Part shown: positions 1 through 11,269 of the stretch, one piece after another
Layout: every line of letters starts with the position of its first letter
Position numbering within the stretch: position 1 is the first letter of the stretch
NCBI GenBank assembly: GCA_022747635.1
Contig: JAKTNV010000004.1
Location: 82,744,552-82,808,551, forward strand
Length of the DNA stretch: 64,000 bases
Source: Hetaerina americana
Taxonomy: Eukaryota; Arthropoda; Insecta; Odonata; Calopterygidae
Direction of reading: 5' to 3'
Made by a program: the position numbers and the translations under genes
Notes under the pieces: model-generated
What the model was told of the DNA's origin: nothing
What the model saw: the letters and a program-made list of their open reading frames with translations, nothing else
The model's database searches: none

Positions 1-1469
1 CCTATTGATACTGTATTTAAAACGAATTGGACAAATTGTACGTTATTTTCTTTAATAATAGATACCCACCTTTCCGAAAAGTATGAAAAGTTTTTGGTAG
101 TCAAATTTCTAAAAAAATGAGTAGCTTCAGGCGTGATGCAGTGGAAGTTGAACATAATGAATAACTGATCGAAGCACTTTTCCACTTGATAATTTTTTAT
201 ATTTTACGACCGGGTTTTGATATATTACCTGACCTGATAACCTGATGGAATGATGACCTGATGGACCTAATGATGATGTAATACATCGAAACCTTATCGT
301 AAAATAAAAATTTTATCCTGTGGAAAAGATCTACGATCAGTTATTTAATCAAATTTCTAGTTTTTATCTCAGTGAAATAACATATGCACATGGTTGATTA
401 GGTAATAAGTCTTAATTGTTCACCATTTTTTTCATAGAGATCCATAATTTAAGCAGTAGAACGTTGTAGACACCTGGTATTAATAAATTTGGGTGTTCCT
501 GAAAGCCTCATAAGAAAGATCAAACCTTAACTGTTCGTCCCAACGCCCATCAATAGAAAATATCAGTCAGAAATATGAGGTGAAGGAAAGAAGATGGCGG
601 GGTCCATAGCGTATTTCAACTACTGTGATTCGATAAATTCAGATTTTGAAGTCAGTTTTCGATAAATTCAGTTTTGAAAGTAATAAGCGAATCATTCCCG
701 TCTCATCCATAATATTGACACATATCATAAATTATTTAAAATGGCAAAGTGAAAACCTATTTTTATATTAAAACTCATTACCTTTTTGAACTATTGACTG
801 TTTAATTTAGAGTATGCATCTATCTGAAAATAGCTGTAAAAGAGATTTCTCCAGAATGAAAAACTTGAGAAGAATACGCTTTGTTGTAAACTTGATAGGT
901 TGTACTTGAGATAATGTGGAAAAGCTTGCACGCATCGATAATGGCGTATATTTTCATTTTATCCTATTTACATGACTAAAAGAAATTTTTGCAAGGTGAC
1001 AAAAAGTATAGTACCTTACTAGCCCGTATTGAATGCACGTTCAATTTAACGGCTGGCCTGAATTGGTTCGACACACCAGAGTTCCATTTTCGCGGCCGCG
1101 CCCACGCAGTCTTTTTTTATTCCAGGCATATTCCTGCTATCGCGCTGGCGGAGGTCTTTCTTCACTCATCCGTGAAAGACGCAGGAAAACACTTGCGCAT
1201 CTTTTAAGTGCGCGTTCCGAAGTAGGAACCCGACGAAGTCATAACCGTCCGTGCCACTGAGAATCGAGAAGGACCCATCTGCCGCGTCGCTCGTTCTATT
1301 TCGAAGGGGATCGCTTAAGGCTCCTTCTCTTCGTTCTTCCGACAAACGTGCGAGCCCCTCGACTTCCGGGTAGGTAAGGGTGCTTATTGATGTTCATCGA
1401 AACGATACCATATCGATATTTTCTCTATGATATCGATCCATGTGGTGAAATAGTGCATGGGAAGAACTG
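1..1469. other. Unassigned DNA with a GC-richer island
   Basis: I recognise no gene here. The stretch is AT-rich except for about 1080-1380, which has many CpG dinucleotides and ends in a GGTAGGTAAG string resembling a splice donor. Two overlapping open frames across the island (about 989-1260) match nothing I know. An exon or regulatory segment is possible but unsupported. Confidence 0.4.
631..679 (+). repeat. Short two-unit direct duplication
   Basis: The string CGATAAATTCAG followed by TTTTGAA occurs twice about 29 bases apart, with one base of difference. It looks like a local duplication of about 29 bp. Confidence 0.5.
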
Positions 1470-2170
1470 GATAAAAGTCTGAAATTAGAATGAAAGTCGG
1501 AGGGGAATTCATAAAATCACTTAGGTTTATGAACAATCATGATTAAGTAAGGCAGTCGGGCAAGTGTTTGCGAGACTTGCTATGCGCATTATAAATTCAA
1601 TGCGATAGGCATTGAATGAGAATTAAAGAGCTATGATAAATATTAAAATAACAGTTCGTGGACTGGAGCAGGTGGATAAGTTAACCTTTCTCGGGTATGT
1701 TCCGTACCAAAATACTCAAATTGTTAGGGACGTAAGAGGATGAATAGCGTTACATGAAGAAGCTTTTGCTAGGAGGAGGGAATTGATGACATGGCATTGA
1801 GTAAAGTGGTCATAATTGGTTCACTAAAACTTTGATACGGTGCGTGATTTTGTGCTGTGAGGAAACATAGGTAGTCGTCAAAGCAAGGCGAGTGGCATAG
1901 ATTCGAGACTTCTGAAACGTGGGTGTGGAGGAGGATGGAGAAGAAGTGGACAGAAAGTAAAACAAACGAGGAAGTGCTAGGTATGGTGAGTGAATAGAGG
2001 GAATTGTTGGGAGAAATCCAAAGGATGCAGGAAAGACGGATTCAGAGCGTTTTGATTGACAATTGGTAGTTGAAGACTGAGATAGAAAACGCTAGTCTGG
2101 CGAGGAAGGAGCAGAAATAAGATAGATGTATCGGACGAAATGATGGAAGGGAAGAATATGCGGAATTGAA
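1470..2170 (+). pseudogene. RTE-like LINE remnant, 3' part of the reverse-transcriptase ORF
   Basis: This is a decayed copy of the C-terminal half of an APE-type non-LTR retrotransposon polyprotein. Conceptual translation in shifting plus-strand frames gives a KVGGEFIKSLRF segment (around 1495), then LEQVDKLTFLGY (around 1662) and VWRRMEKKWTESKTNEEV (1921-1975). These follow the usual order in RTE-like elements: a segment near the polymerase active site, a thumb-like segment, and the C-terminal W-RRM-K--W signature. Stop codons and frameshifts interrupt it throughout. The same signature recurs at about 15.56, 36.8, 41.1 and 51.5 kb, so this is one dispersed family. The exact clade is inference. 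Confidence 0.72.
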
Positions 2171-3285
2171 GAGAGCATCTTATAATGTTTGATACCATGT
2201 CGTTATCATGAGAGATAAAAAAATGTATTGTTGTTAAATCTGTGTCCATCCAACATCTAACTTAAAAGGTTTAATGCTAATAGTAATAATAACCGATTCC
2301 ATGAGGATAATCACTTTACAATTATCGTTCCGATTCTTCCTGATTGCTAAATATCCTTTATTTACCTTTGATATTTGATTTTTCGTATGCTTTTCAAATT
2401 TTGCACAACCTAGTTATGACGGAGACCTGTCAAATTTGTTGAACTAGAAACATTGAGTGAAGATGCGTAATTCTTGCTTAATAAACGCCTACTTGATTGA
2501 CTCAGTCCACTATTCATATGGAAGTTCTCGTTAAAATTAAAAATAAAATTGAAAAAAATGGAAATATCTAATTATATGCCGCGAAAGATTTCAACTATAG
2601 GAAAAGTATACCTCCTCCGTAGAAATGTGCCTATATATGTAATTATCGATACATGTATCTTTGCAACAATTCAATATGTTTTACAATAAATAGCAGTCAC
2701 GTAGTTTAAAAGTTCAGCAAGTTGTGAGTAGATATGCATTCGCTATTGAAATATATTCCTGCTATCAAATATTAATCCAACGAAAGTCTCATAAAAAATT
2801 GGTGTATTATCAGATTACTCCTTGAATCTATTAGACATTGTATCGAAAATATTGAATCAATGCATCAGTTTCTCCATATCAGCAGCCTCCTATTGTATCG
2901 ACACTTGGGTATCGATATCTTCGATTCATCCGCCCAACCCTACTTCCCTTGGAGTCTTCTCGTGTGGGAATATTTCGACGCAATCCATTTGTCTTATCTT
3001 CGCACCTTCCCGCTCCCTTCCGTTCCCCGAGGCGACCTTGGTTCTATTACGTGGGCACATACTATTTCTTCCTCCGTCACCCTCCGGCGAGATGTTCTAC
3101 ACCACTTCAACTTGGAACTAAGCGATAAAAAAATATCAAAACGATGGCTAGAGGACACGTGTGTGCCAAGAAGCGAGTCATTTGGAGGGAGAGAAAACCA
3201 AGGGCATTGCAAATAAAGCGGAAATAGTTTTTCATTCAAGGTATTCGAACGATTAAAGGTAGATTTCAGACCGTACTTAAATGAT
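2171..3285. other. Unassigned AT-rich stretch
   Basis: Nothing is recognised. Open frames around 2822-3216 and their antisense partner resemble no known family and have no supporting context, so I leave them uncalled. Confidence 0.4.
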
Positions 3286-3289
3286 TATT

Positions 3290-3530
3290 ATCTATAACGT
3301 GTTACCTGAACTTTCTCTAGTTTGTCCTGCATTATTTACTTCTTCATTCCTTCGTGTAACTTCTATGTGACGTCTAAAAAGTCTTTCATATTCCTTCTCC
3401 TGCCTATCTCACTTAACTTTATCCTTCCTTCTCTCACGACCTTCATCATCCCACTACTTCTTAATATTTCCTCCCCCACTTTCAATTCTTCATATGCCTG
3501 AACACTTAGCACCAGCAAGTGAAAGCGATA
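3290..3530 (-). pseudogene. RTE-like LINE C-terminal fragment
   Basis: On the minus strand the translation gives ILRSSGMMKVVREGRIK followed by a basic, arginine-rich stretch. This fits the layout H-I-(L/M)-R-x-x-G-L-(L/M)-K-x-V-x-E-G-R that ends RTE-like retrotransposon polyproteins. Only the tail survives. The match is short and rests on pattern recall. Confidence 0.45.
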
Positions 3531-4580
3531 TCAAGGACTGTGTGAAGACCTATCGAGTTCACTTGGCAAGAACAAGAGGTAAACTAATTTGATTTATCCT
3601 GGATATATAGAGCTTAACAAATAGGAGGGATCTCTACATCCCTACCCGATGCGCAGTTGAGGCTGAGGCATTGTGGAATACTACTCTGATAATAGAAAAT
3701 TAATACAGGCTTTGCTTTTCACGGAAAATGTATTTTACTGAACCTTATAGTTTTACTCTATGTGGCATTTTCAGGAAAAAGACTTATGATACTGATAGAC
3801 ATATTCACATAATTCCTCCAGAGTTTTTGGCTGGAATTGGAGGGAAAGGAACAACATTCTTCCACCTTGTTGTTCTTTTCCTCCATTTACAGCCATTACT
3901 TCTTGATGAATTGCATAAATAATAAATGTGTATTGATGCTTGCGACCATTTGCACCAAATGTGCTACAGTGGAATAGACCTAGCTGGCCAAGAAAGTACA
4001 TTTTTGTGGAACTTAAAAATCTCTGTCACTTTCTTACCATTATTAAAAACCGTAATAAAAAGGAAGAAGTGGGGGGTGAATTACAGAGGAAGGACAAGGA
4101 TGAATTGCAAGAAGCAGGTGTAGTAAGATGTGAGCTCAGGAAACTGTAAGGAAACAGAGAGAAAGCCTGTGATAATGATGCATCAATTTCGGAAGAAATT
4201 ATACAGCAATTGAGGAAAATATTTCAATTAATTTCTTCACAAATACAAATCTTTTTAGTTCTTTTTTGATGAGGAAATATGCTCTAAAATGTGAATTTTA
4301 TGGAAAAAGAGTTAACTCATCAGGAGCGGAGAATTTTTATCCCGCTGCATTAAAATTTATCAGAGAATTAGTATTTTCATGGAATGAGAAAATAAATTCA
4401 AACGATATTTAAGGAAAACTGTCGAAGTCCATGGAATAAATTGTAAAACAAGTAAGAAACATTACCTGTACCGTCATGGGTGAAGGGGTTTCGGATAGAA
4501 AAGAATGAAAAGGCTCATTGAAATAAAAGCTAGATTGCCGACGATTCTACATTTTAAACATACCCTACAAGCTACAGGTG
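3531..4580. other. Unassigned AT-rich stretch
   Basis: I see no recognisable gene or repeat. Short overlapping frames between 3728 and 4149 have no family resemblance. Confidence 0.4.
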
Positions 4581-4584
4581 AGTG

Positions 4585-5565
4585 GTAGGAGGTGCATCCA
4601 CATTACGAGTAGGCATGCAGACCACCCTTCATACACCAAAGGCTCAATTCCCAACTCTCTCTCTCTCCGCGGAGACCGGATTTGCGACACCACAGCCGCC
4701 CTCAACAAATACCTCCACAATTTACATGATGCACTTCACAAACGCGGTTACCCATAAAACCTCCTCCAAAATAAAATCCACCGCTCCACCCGACCTCATA
4801 CACCCCAGAAAAACAACCCCATATCTGACGCAGGAATCAACCTTTGTACCACCTATTTCCCCGGATCACACTGGCTGAAAATATTTCTTAAAGAACTGTT
4901 TCCTATTTTACACGGTGACGATGGTACCTCATCCTTAATGCCCCTCTCTCGCATACGGACAACCCGCCAATCTCAGAAGCATTCTGATGCTCAACAATCC
5001 TTTGCCCCCCCCCCCCCCCAATGACAAATTTCCTCATCTTTCTTCTACTTGCAACCGCCCCCAATGTAAAACATGTCTGCTTATCAGATCTGCTCCCCTC
5101 TCCCCAATTCCCCTGATTGTCCCCTCACCTCGTTCCTACGCTAATTGCCTCTCGAAAAATGTTATCAATCTTTTGCCATTCAAACTATGCACTTCATTTA
5201 ACATAGGCGAATGCATTACACCCATGTATATTCGAATGAACACTCACTTCCACCCTTGTAATCCTACCTCACTCTCTTCTCTTCCTATGCCTTCACACGC
5301 GAATTCCCACAACCTTTCCATCGACCAGAGTTTCTCTCTAACCATCCTAGAATCCCTATCCGATTCAGCCACCAATATAGACGTGAGAACTCGCGAATCC
5401 GCATACATGCTAACTTTCCGATCTTTTGAGATTCCCACCCTCAACTACCATCTTTAATTCCTTTGCCAGCATACTCTGCGACCCCCCCCCCCGCCAGGCC
5501 CCATATTTCTCCTGCCCGAGACGCTTTGGTCTGACTTGTAGAAGGCCGAAAGCTCAAACTTTCTA
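4585..5565 (+). pseudogene. Penelope-like retroelement, 3' portion with GIY-YIG endonuclease region
   Basis: The plus strand carries a broken C-terminal half of a Penelope-like polyprotein. A first frame reads DALHKRGYP (around 4730) then CTTYFPGSHWLK (around 4845), the segment that normally follows the reverse-transcriptase core. After frame changes the reading gives CNRPQCKTC, a cysteine motif (around 5055), then FNIGECITPMYIRMNTH (around 5197-5247). The latter sits where the GIY-YIG nuclease has its Y-(I/V)-G-E-T and R-R-(M/L)-x-x-H elements. Conserved-looking SHANSHNLS and RTRESAYM blocks follow, then a stop near 5457. The 3' flank holds AAGGCCGAAAG (around 5541), which I know as typical of Penelope-like 3' ends. 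The reverse-transcriptase core is missing, so the copy is 5'-truncated. Two poly-C tracts interrupt it. Confidence 0.75.
5005..5019. repeat. Poly-C tract (15 C)
   Basis: A run of 15 cytosines lies inside the Penelope-like remnant. A second run of 11 lies at 5482-5492. Such homopolymers are prone to length error in assembly, so frame calls around them are unsafe. Confidence 0.9.
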
Positions 5566-6300
5566 AAAGGGGCTTCTTTAAGCGTTATCTATTTAATTTT
5601 TGTGTTCTATTATGCCGTCCAAATGTCATATTGCTTCCGTGAGTACCTCTACATAATCGATATACTAGGGTGGTCTAGGAGAAAAGTCTCATGTATACAT
5701 GTACATACATACATGTATACATTAATCATATTCCACACATACATGTAAGGACTATTGGAATGAGGCTACGAATGAAGGGATCCAAATGAGAGGGAATGGT
5801 ATGGAATTTTTGGACTGAGAGGTCGAGGAAAAGTGGCTGCGGCAACGGAATCCATCCAGCGAGCCACGGTGGTGAAGGTGAATCGCAAACATCGCTTGTT
5901 CGTGTCTCGCAGCGAGGAGGGGCACACGTTCGGACGAAGTATGGGAACGGTTTTCGGAAACCATCGAGTGGCCAAATCCCAGGGAAAGTGCTTGAGGCAG
6001 AAATTCCATCGTTCAAGCACGTCCATCCTAGAGCAAGACAGACACGGGTAGAGGAGCCGGTAGAAGAGTGGGAAGGAGTCAGTACAACTCAAGAAGGGTA
6101 AATCACGGAGGTAATTTAAAAAATTCAATTCAAGGGTAATTTTTTTCAAAACATTCCCTAGGATGCAGCGGTGAGGGCAATATCGACTCGAAAAATACTT
6201 CCCTATGAAATTTCTTAACCAAAGAACATGGCGAAATAGTACATCGGGCTATTGTACATAAGTATCCTTTCTGTAATTCGCCCATGGGATCTCAGGGATA
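5566..6300. other. Unassigned stretch with GC-richer segment
   Basis: A GC-richer part (about 5800-6060) is open in several frames on both strands at once, which is typical of base composition rather than coding. A short palindromic tract of CATGTATACATG type lies near 5691-5725. No family is recognised. Confidence 0.35.
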
Positions 6301-6356
6301 AAATGGTATACTCAACTTGGTTAAAATGGTATACTCAACTTGGTTAAAATGGTATA
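6301..6356 (+). repeat. 23-bp tandem repeat, about 2.4 units
   Basis: The unit AAATGGTATACTCAACTTGG plus TTA occurs at 6301-6323 and 6324-6346 without change, followed by a partial third unit (AAATGGTATA). The identical units suggest a recent slippage or duplication. Confidence 0.9.
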
Positions 6357-6840
6357 TTCTCTAGTTTTACATGCGCATTTACACAGTGCTCCTCAAGCCG
6401 GTTTATCGTGGAGGGGGGTGTTATGGTACCAGCTATTCGTGCAGAAATATCAGTTTATTCGTGAATTCAAATGTTTAGTAGCTCATATACAAAACGCTCG
6501 CACAAATACATGCCTATACACCTAATTCAGTAATCAGTGTGTTTGACTTAATCATTAACTTGTTGTGTGTATATTAATATAGTCGGGCGCTTGGGTTTAA
6601 TTTTGTTCGAATAACTGAGAATCGAGCGATGGAATAACAAGTACTTGAATCGATATTACGAGTAAATGCTGTTCATCTCTTATTTCATCTCTTTGGTTAT
6701 ATCTACTAGTGTAATTTGATGCCATAATGCCCTCGGTTTTGTAAGATACCTCATGTGTCTCACTTTATCTTTTCGTGAATCAAGGGACTCCCAGCTTAAT
6801 TCCTCCACGTCCGTGACGCTTACTCTCTACTTGTATCAAT

Positions 6841-6915
6841 TTTTAAGGGGTCTGGGTTGGAATCCCAGTCAAGGCGAATGATTTGTACACTCTGAAATTG
6901 TCGCATTGAATTTCA
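6841..6915 (+). repeat. tRNA-derived SINE fragment (family of 58984-59212)
   Basis: The stretch has a B-box-like GGGTTGGAATCCCAG arm, then AAGGCGAATGATTTG, then ACACTCTGAAATTG and GCATTGAA. The same string order follows the tRNA-like head at 59151-59212, so this is a copy that lost most of its 5' part. Confidence 0.75.
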
Positions 6916-9135
6916 CATTAGCGGATGACTTCGTTAAAAGTTACTGTTGCGGCAGCTCCCGCAGTTTCTTTGGAATAGTGGATTTTCTCTGAACCATTTC
7001 CAATTTTGTAATTGACGTTTTCTGCAATGCAACTCAAATACTTGACTCGTATTTCAAAAGTGGTAAAACAAGGACTGATGACTAGTTAACTTAACTCTCA
7101 TCGTTTTATTACAATTTCCTACGACCCGTCTAATAAAACCTAACCTCCTTAAGACTCACCCACTTATTCTTCTAATGTGTCTACCCCAGGAAAGGTTTGA
7201 TTTCAGTATAACAGCCAAGTGTGACCACTCGTTTGTGACCAGTTTTGAGAAGCTTAATTAATTGATACAATTTATTTTAGAAATTATTTCGAACTCCTTT
7301 GTCAAATAATTTATTCGTCGGTTTTCTTTTATTTTATTCTATACACAGAAATGTTTGCAAATTTAATCTACTATTTAGCAAAGCTCTAAATTACACTAAA
7401 AATCTTTCCCGTTACTCCCGTTAGCAAATATTATAAAAGGAAGCCAGCTGCATATGTGCTGAATGAGGATTTGTAGCTGGTGATACACTTGTCAGTAGTC
7501 TTGATGCCATCGATGACCTTTGTGTGCAATTCTCGCGTTTACATTTCCCGTTTTGATGGAGATAAAGAATCTAACTGGGCTGTCCCGAGTCGACATCATG
7601 GGAATGCGTGTTAGCAACAACCCGAAGACTAAACAACAGGGTTATCATGCGGTCAAGCCAATTTCACCAAAAGGTGACGAGGCAAATAAAGGTCTTTTTT
7701 CATTGAAGTGGAGCGAAGCACGGGAAAAAATTGTTTTCGACACGGAAGATCTCTATAGATGGACGAAGGCGATAAGCAGTTCAGTAGTGCTAGCACATCA
7801 TGATGACTTCACCACACGACAAAGTTGACCTCAAAACCTTTAGTGTGAAATCGGCCGTTTGCGAATAGTGTCACCCTCATTTCCCATTGTAACTCTTGTT
7901 TCAGTCCGCATACGAGAATGCGTTCCGAGTCCCGTGCAGCCTTCCTGTATTCCCAATCCAATTCAAACACCTTTTGGCTCTATGACTCATTCACAAAATA
8001 CTCCCATATTTTAGGCCTCAAGATTTGCTCCTTGTTCTTCCATTTATCTCTCTCTAGTATTCCAAGCAACTTTTCATGGCATGCCAAATCTATCTAATTT
8101 TTCTTTTCTATTCAGTGTTCTAATTAAAGCGAAGGGTTTAAATGACCTTGTTTTATCTTCATCGGTCTGCATATTCTAAGTTCTAAGTATTTTCCTGCCT
8201 CAGGGATATATCATTGTATTAAATACTGCAGGATGCGTTTAAGTCTCTACATTTAGCTTCAACTCAAACGTAGATTTCATCATTATTTGTAGGAATAAGG
8301 GTTGAAAAATTAATTTTGTTTAGATATGGAAATGACACTTCTCGTAGAGATATTCTAAATCTATTCTGCTTGTGTATTAATGATTTCTCTATTGATTTCG
8401 TCAACTGAGGGTATCGAATATTTCTTCTTATACTTAACTACACTATCGAATTTGCTTTACAGCGTACCTGGTTCTCCATCCATCTCACTTATGTATTTCA
8501 TTAAGCCACCTTACCGGGGTTTTTATTGTGGATGTATCCTTCGATGCATTCCTTCCATTGGTTTCCCGTGTCTTCATCTTCTATTATACCTTCTCATTCC
8601 TGATGTTATAGGATTTTGTTTTCCTTTCTCCATATTTTCAGTACCTTGAATGATCTTGGGATGTTTCCTTATTTAAGCTGTTTTTAATTTCGCCGCAGCA
8701 GTTCCGTAGCGTAGGCACGGACAGGCAAGGGTAGGACAATCGTCCCCAACCTCCGATGTCCGTTCCCGCGTCTATCACCGAAAGCCGCTGTCCTTCAATA
8801 TTTATTTGGTGGAGATATATATCATGGTCTATTCAGAGCATAGAGGATCAATACGGCATATCTCTAACGTTTCCGTTTTGCAGAGGAGGAGAGAGCAGGA
8901 GGAGCTAAGGCTTAAGCTTAGAAGTTCTATAGACTAGAAACGGTGTCAGTGGAGTTATCTTTCAAACACACAAAGTCTAAAGTCTTCGTCTCCAGTTCTG
9001 CCCTTCTCAGACTTCTCTCTCTCTCTCTCTTTCTCTCATTCTTTCTCACAGTCATCTATATCAACCCGTATAAAAATACTAAACTGATGATCTGGTAAAA
9101 AGCTAACAACGGGCATCTCATAAACCACGGTGTTA
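6916..9135. other. Unassigned stretch with a (TC)n tract
   Basis: No gene is recognised. A 102-codon open frame near 7520-7828 has moderately mixed composition but matches no family I know. A CT-rich simple repeat lies at about 9016-9047. Confidence 0.35.
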
Positions 9136-9139
9136 TGCA

Positions 9140-9860
9140 AGAATCTAGTTTGTCATCAACATTGTTCTGTCTCCCTATTGATAGAATGGAAGGAATATCA
9201 TAGCAGATATGAAATTGTGGACCTTCGACTACTTGGGCGCAATGCTATTCGTTAATTCCCAGGTACTTATGCAATACACATTTAGAAGATTGATTGAGAA
9301 TGGTGGGAGACAAACAACAATTGCTGAGTAAAATCAAGGAAAATAAAAAAAACATGGCTTTTTAGGAAATCACTCGGCAAGAAAAAGGTTGCTATCGAAG
9401 TTTACGTACGAGAGATAGAATTCCATTTTTAATATTTAGGATGTGACGTAACCTACGAAGATGAAAGGGCATAAGAAATAATATTAGCGTTTTCCAGGCA
9501 ACACGTTGAATGACAGGAATAATATTCTTGAAAGGTAAAACAATAAGAGTAAACCAACATTTTATGAAGTGGTGGCAGGTCGCATTATGCTATTTACCTG
9601 TAAACGTAGCAGGTGAACGTATTTTTTACGCAGCAGAGTGCTGGGCAACGAAACGGAAGGCCCTAAAATAAACAGAAAGCATCGAAAAAGTTATTCTTCC
9701 GATCTGCAACAGGCTGTGTCAAAGTAGATAGACTGAGGACTACAGACATAAAAGCTGAAATAGGTATTTATACAAATAGCATGACACAAAAATTAGAAGA
9801 GTAAAAAGCCAATATATAATGCGAGTGATCCTAGAGAGAGAACTCCAAAGAAAGCTTTGG
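9140..9860 (+). pseudogene. Strongly decayed LINE reverse-transcriptase tail
   Basis: Translation gives TFDYLGAML (around 9225) and YAAECWATKRKALK (around 9630). These correspond to the F-K-Y-L-G and L-Y-G-x-E-x-W blocks that lie downstream of the polymerase active site in many APE-type LINEs. About 400 bp separate them, close to normal spacing. Stops and frameshifts are abundant. Clade not resolved. Confidence 0.45.
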
Positions 9861-10046
9861 AATATAAGTTATCATTAAATATAAGAATCGGGATAACACA
9901 AATTTAAAAACCAATTGGAAGTAACAAAATTGTCTTATTCTCTATTTCGGATAAGGTTTTGACTTGAAAGAAGTCCTCTGGACGTATTTATCTTAGAAAT
10001 TATTTATCATACATATTAGGCATGCATAGTTTGAAACTCTTGACGA

Positions 10047-11269
10047 GGGTTGCCCTTTGTATTTTTAGCCTTGGAAACACTTAAAATTAAGGCGCCATCT
10101 AACAGTTTGACCTATTTAACGCTAACGTTCTTCAGAATATTTTGTCAATTGATCATAACTTGTGGTGCTTACAGTGACTCGAAACTTATGTCTCATGCAA
10201 AAAAATCAACTCGTGAACACTTTCGTGCGATAAATTTTTACGTGTTTTGACGTGGATTATAAATACAGGAGTGCATCGATTAATATACTTCTACTTTTGG
10301 CGATGAAGCCCCATCCTTTGCCACTGTGAAGCGCTGGTATAATGAACTCCATCATGGTCGTCGTTCACTCAGCGACGAAGGTCGTCCAAAATCCGTTGTT
10401 GTGCCAGAAAACATTGATGCTGTGCAGAAACTAGTAAAGGGAGATCGTCATGTAACTTATCATGAGAATTAGTCATCCTTGGGGATTAGTATGACGAGCA
10501 ATAATAAGATATTGCATGGACATTTAGCTGTGAAAAAAAATGTTCTCGTTGGATCCCGCATAATTTGCCAAAAAGCTAAAAAATAGATGTTCGTATCAAT
10601 TGGTGCAAATAAATACTGAAGAAATACAACGCGGTACATTAAAAGCTGTATATAACATCTAGACAGGTAACAAATCTCGGATCTATGTGTATGAGCCCGC
10701 AACAAAACAACGATCCACTGTATGTGTCTTCCAAGACGAGCCAAATCCGACAAAAGTGATTCGTGCACGACGCACATCGAAGCAAATGATCGCCTGTTTC
10801 TTCGGAATAACTGGACATGTGGCAACCGTACCGTTAGATCAACGTCGAACCATGAATTCTGAATGGTACACAAACATTTTTTTGCCAGAAGTTCTAGGTA
10901 AAATACGGAAAAAGAAGCGGCAACGAAGGATCGTTCTTAATCATGACAAGGCAAGCTCTCACAGACTGACTGAAACAACATCCTCCGTACAGCCCCGATT
11001 TAGCACCAAACGACTTCTTTTTATTCCCTTTTATCAAGAAAAAATTGCGTGGCCAACTTTTTTTGGCGCCTGAAGAAGCCATTTATGCATTCAAAAACCA
11101 TGTTTTGGATGTACTTCAATCGGAGTGGGAAAAGTGTCACGTAAATTAGTTCGAGCGCAAGCAAAAGTTTGTTGATTATCATGGAGGATAATTCAGAAGA
11201 CAATAAAGCCATTTTCAACAGTAAATTACTGTCTTTAAATGATTAGGCTAAAAATATAAATAGCAACCC
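10047..11269 (+). mobile_element. Degenerate mariner element with imperfect terminal inverted repeats
   Basis: This is a full-length but dead DNA transposon of mariner type. The 24-bp ends (10047-10070 and 11246-11269) are imperfect inverted repeats, both starting GGGTTGC and both containing TATTTTTAGCC. Between them the transposase reads in order but in changing frames: HTH part with KRWYNEL (around 10330), EPATKQRS (around 10693), ACFFGITGHVATVPL (around 10790), NHDKASSH (around 10938), then PPYSPDLAPNDFFLF in another frame (around 10985). The length of 1223 bp is normal for mariner. The ends are too decayed to show the TA duplication clearly. Confidence 0.9.
10210..11185 (+). pseudogene. 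Mariner transposase pseudogene
   Basis: The transposase would cut and rejoin element ends through a D,D34D active site. Here the first catalytic aspartate region, normally T-G-D-E-S-W, reads T-G-N-K-S-R (around 10665), so D is replaced by N and W is lost. The second aspartate survives in NHDKASSH. The third (P-N-D-F-F-L-F) is present but lies in a different frame from the second. In-frame stops occur near 10247 and 10470, and again between 10580 and 10665. The protein cannot be made. Confidence 0.88.

Noticed and set aside
6301..6356. A short repeat array that could suggest a CRISPR
   Set aside because: The 23-bp units are directly adjacent with no spacers and the DNA is eukaryotic.
7520..7828. 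A 102-codon open frame with mixed composition
   Set aside because: I could not match it to any family and saw no splice or promoter context that would raise it above chance. It remains a candidate only if transcribed.
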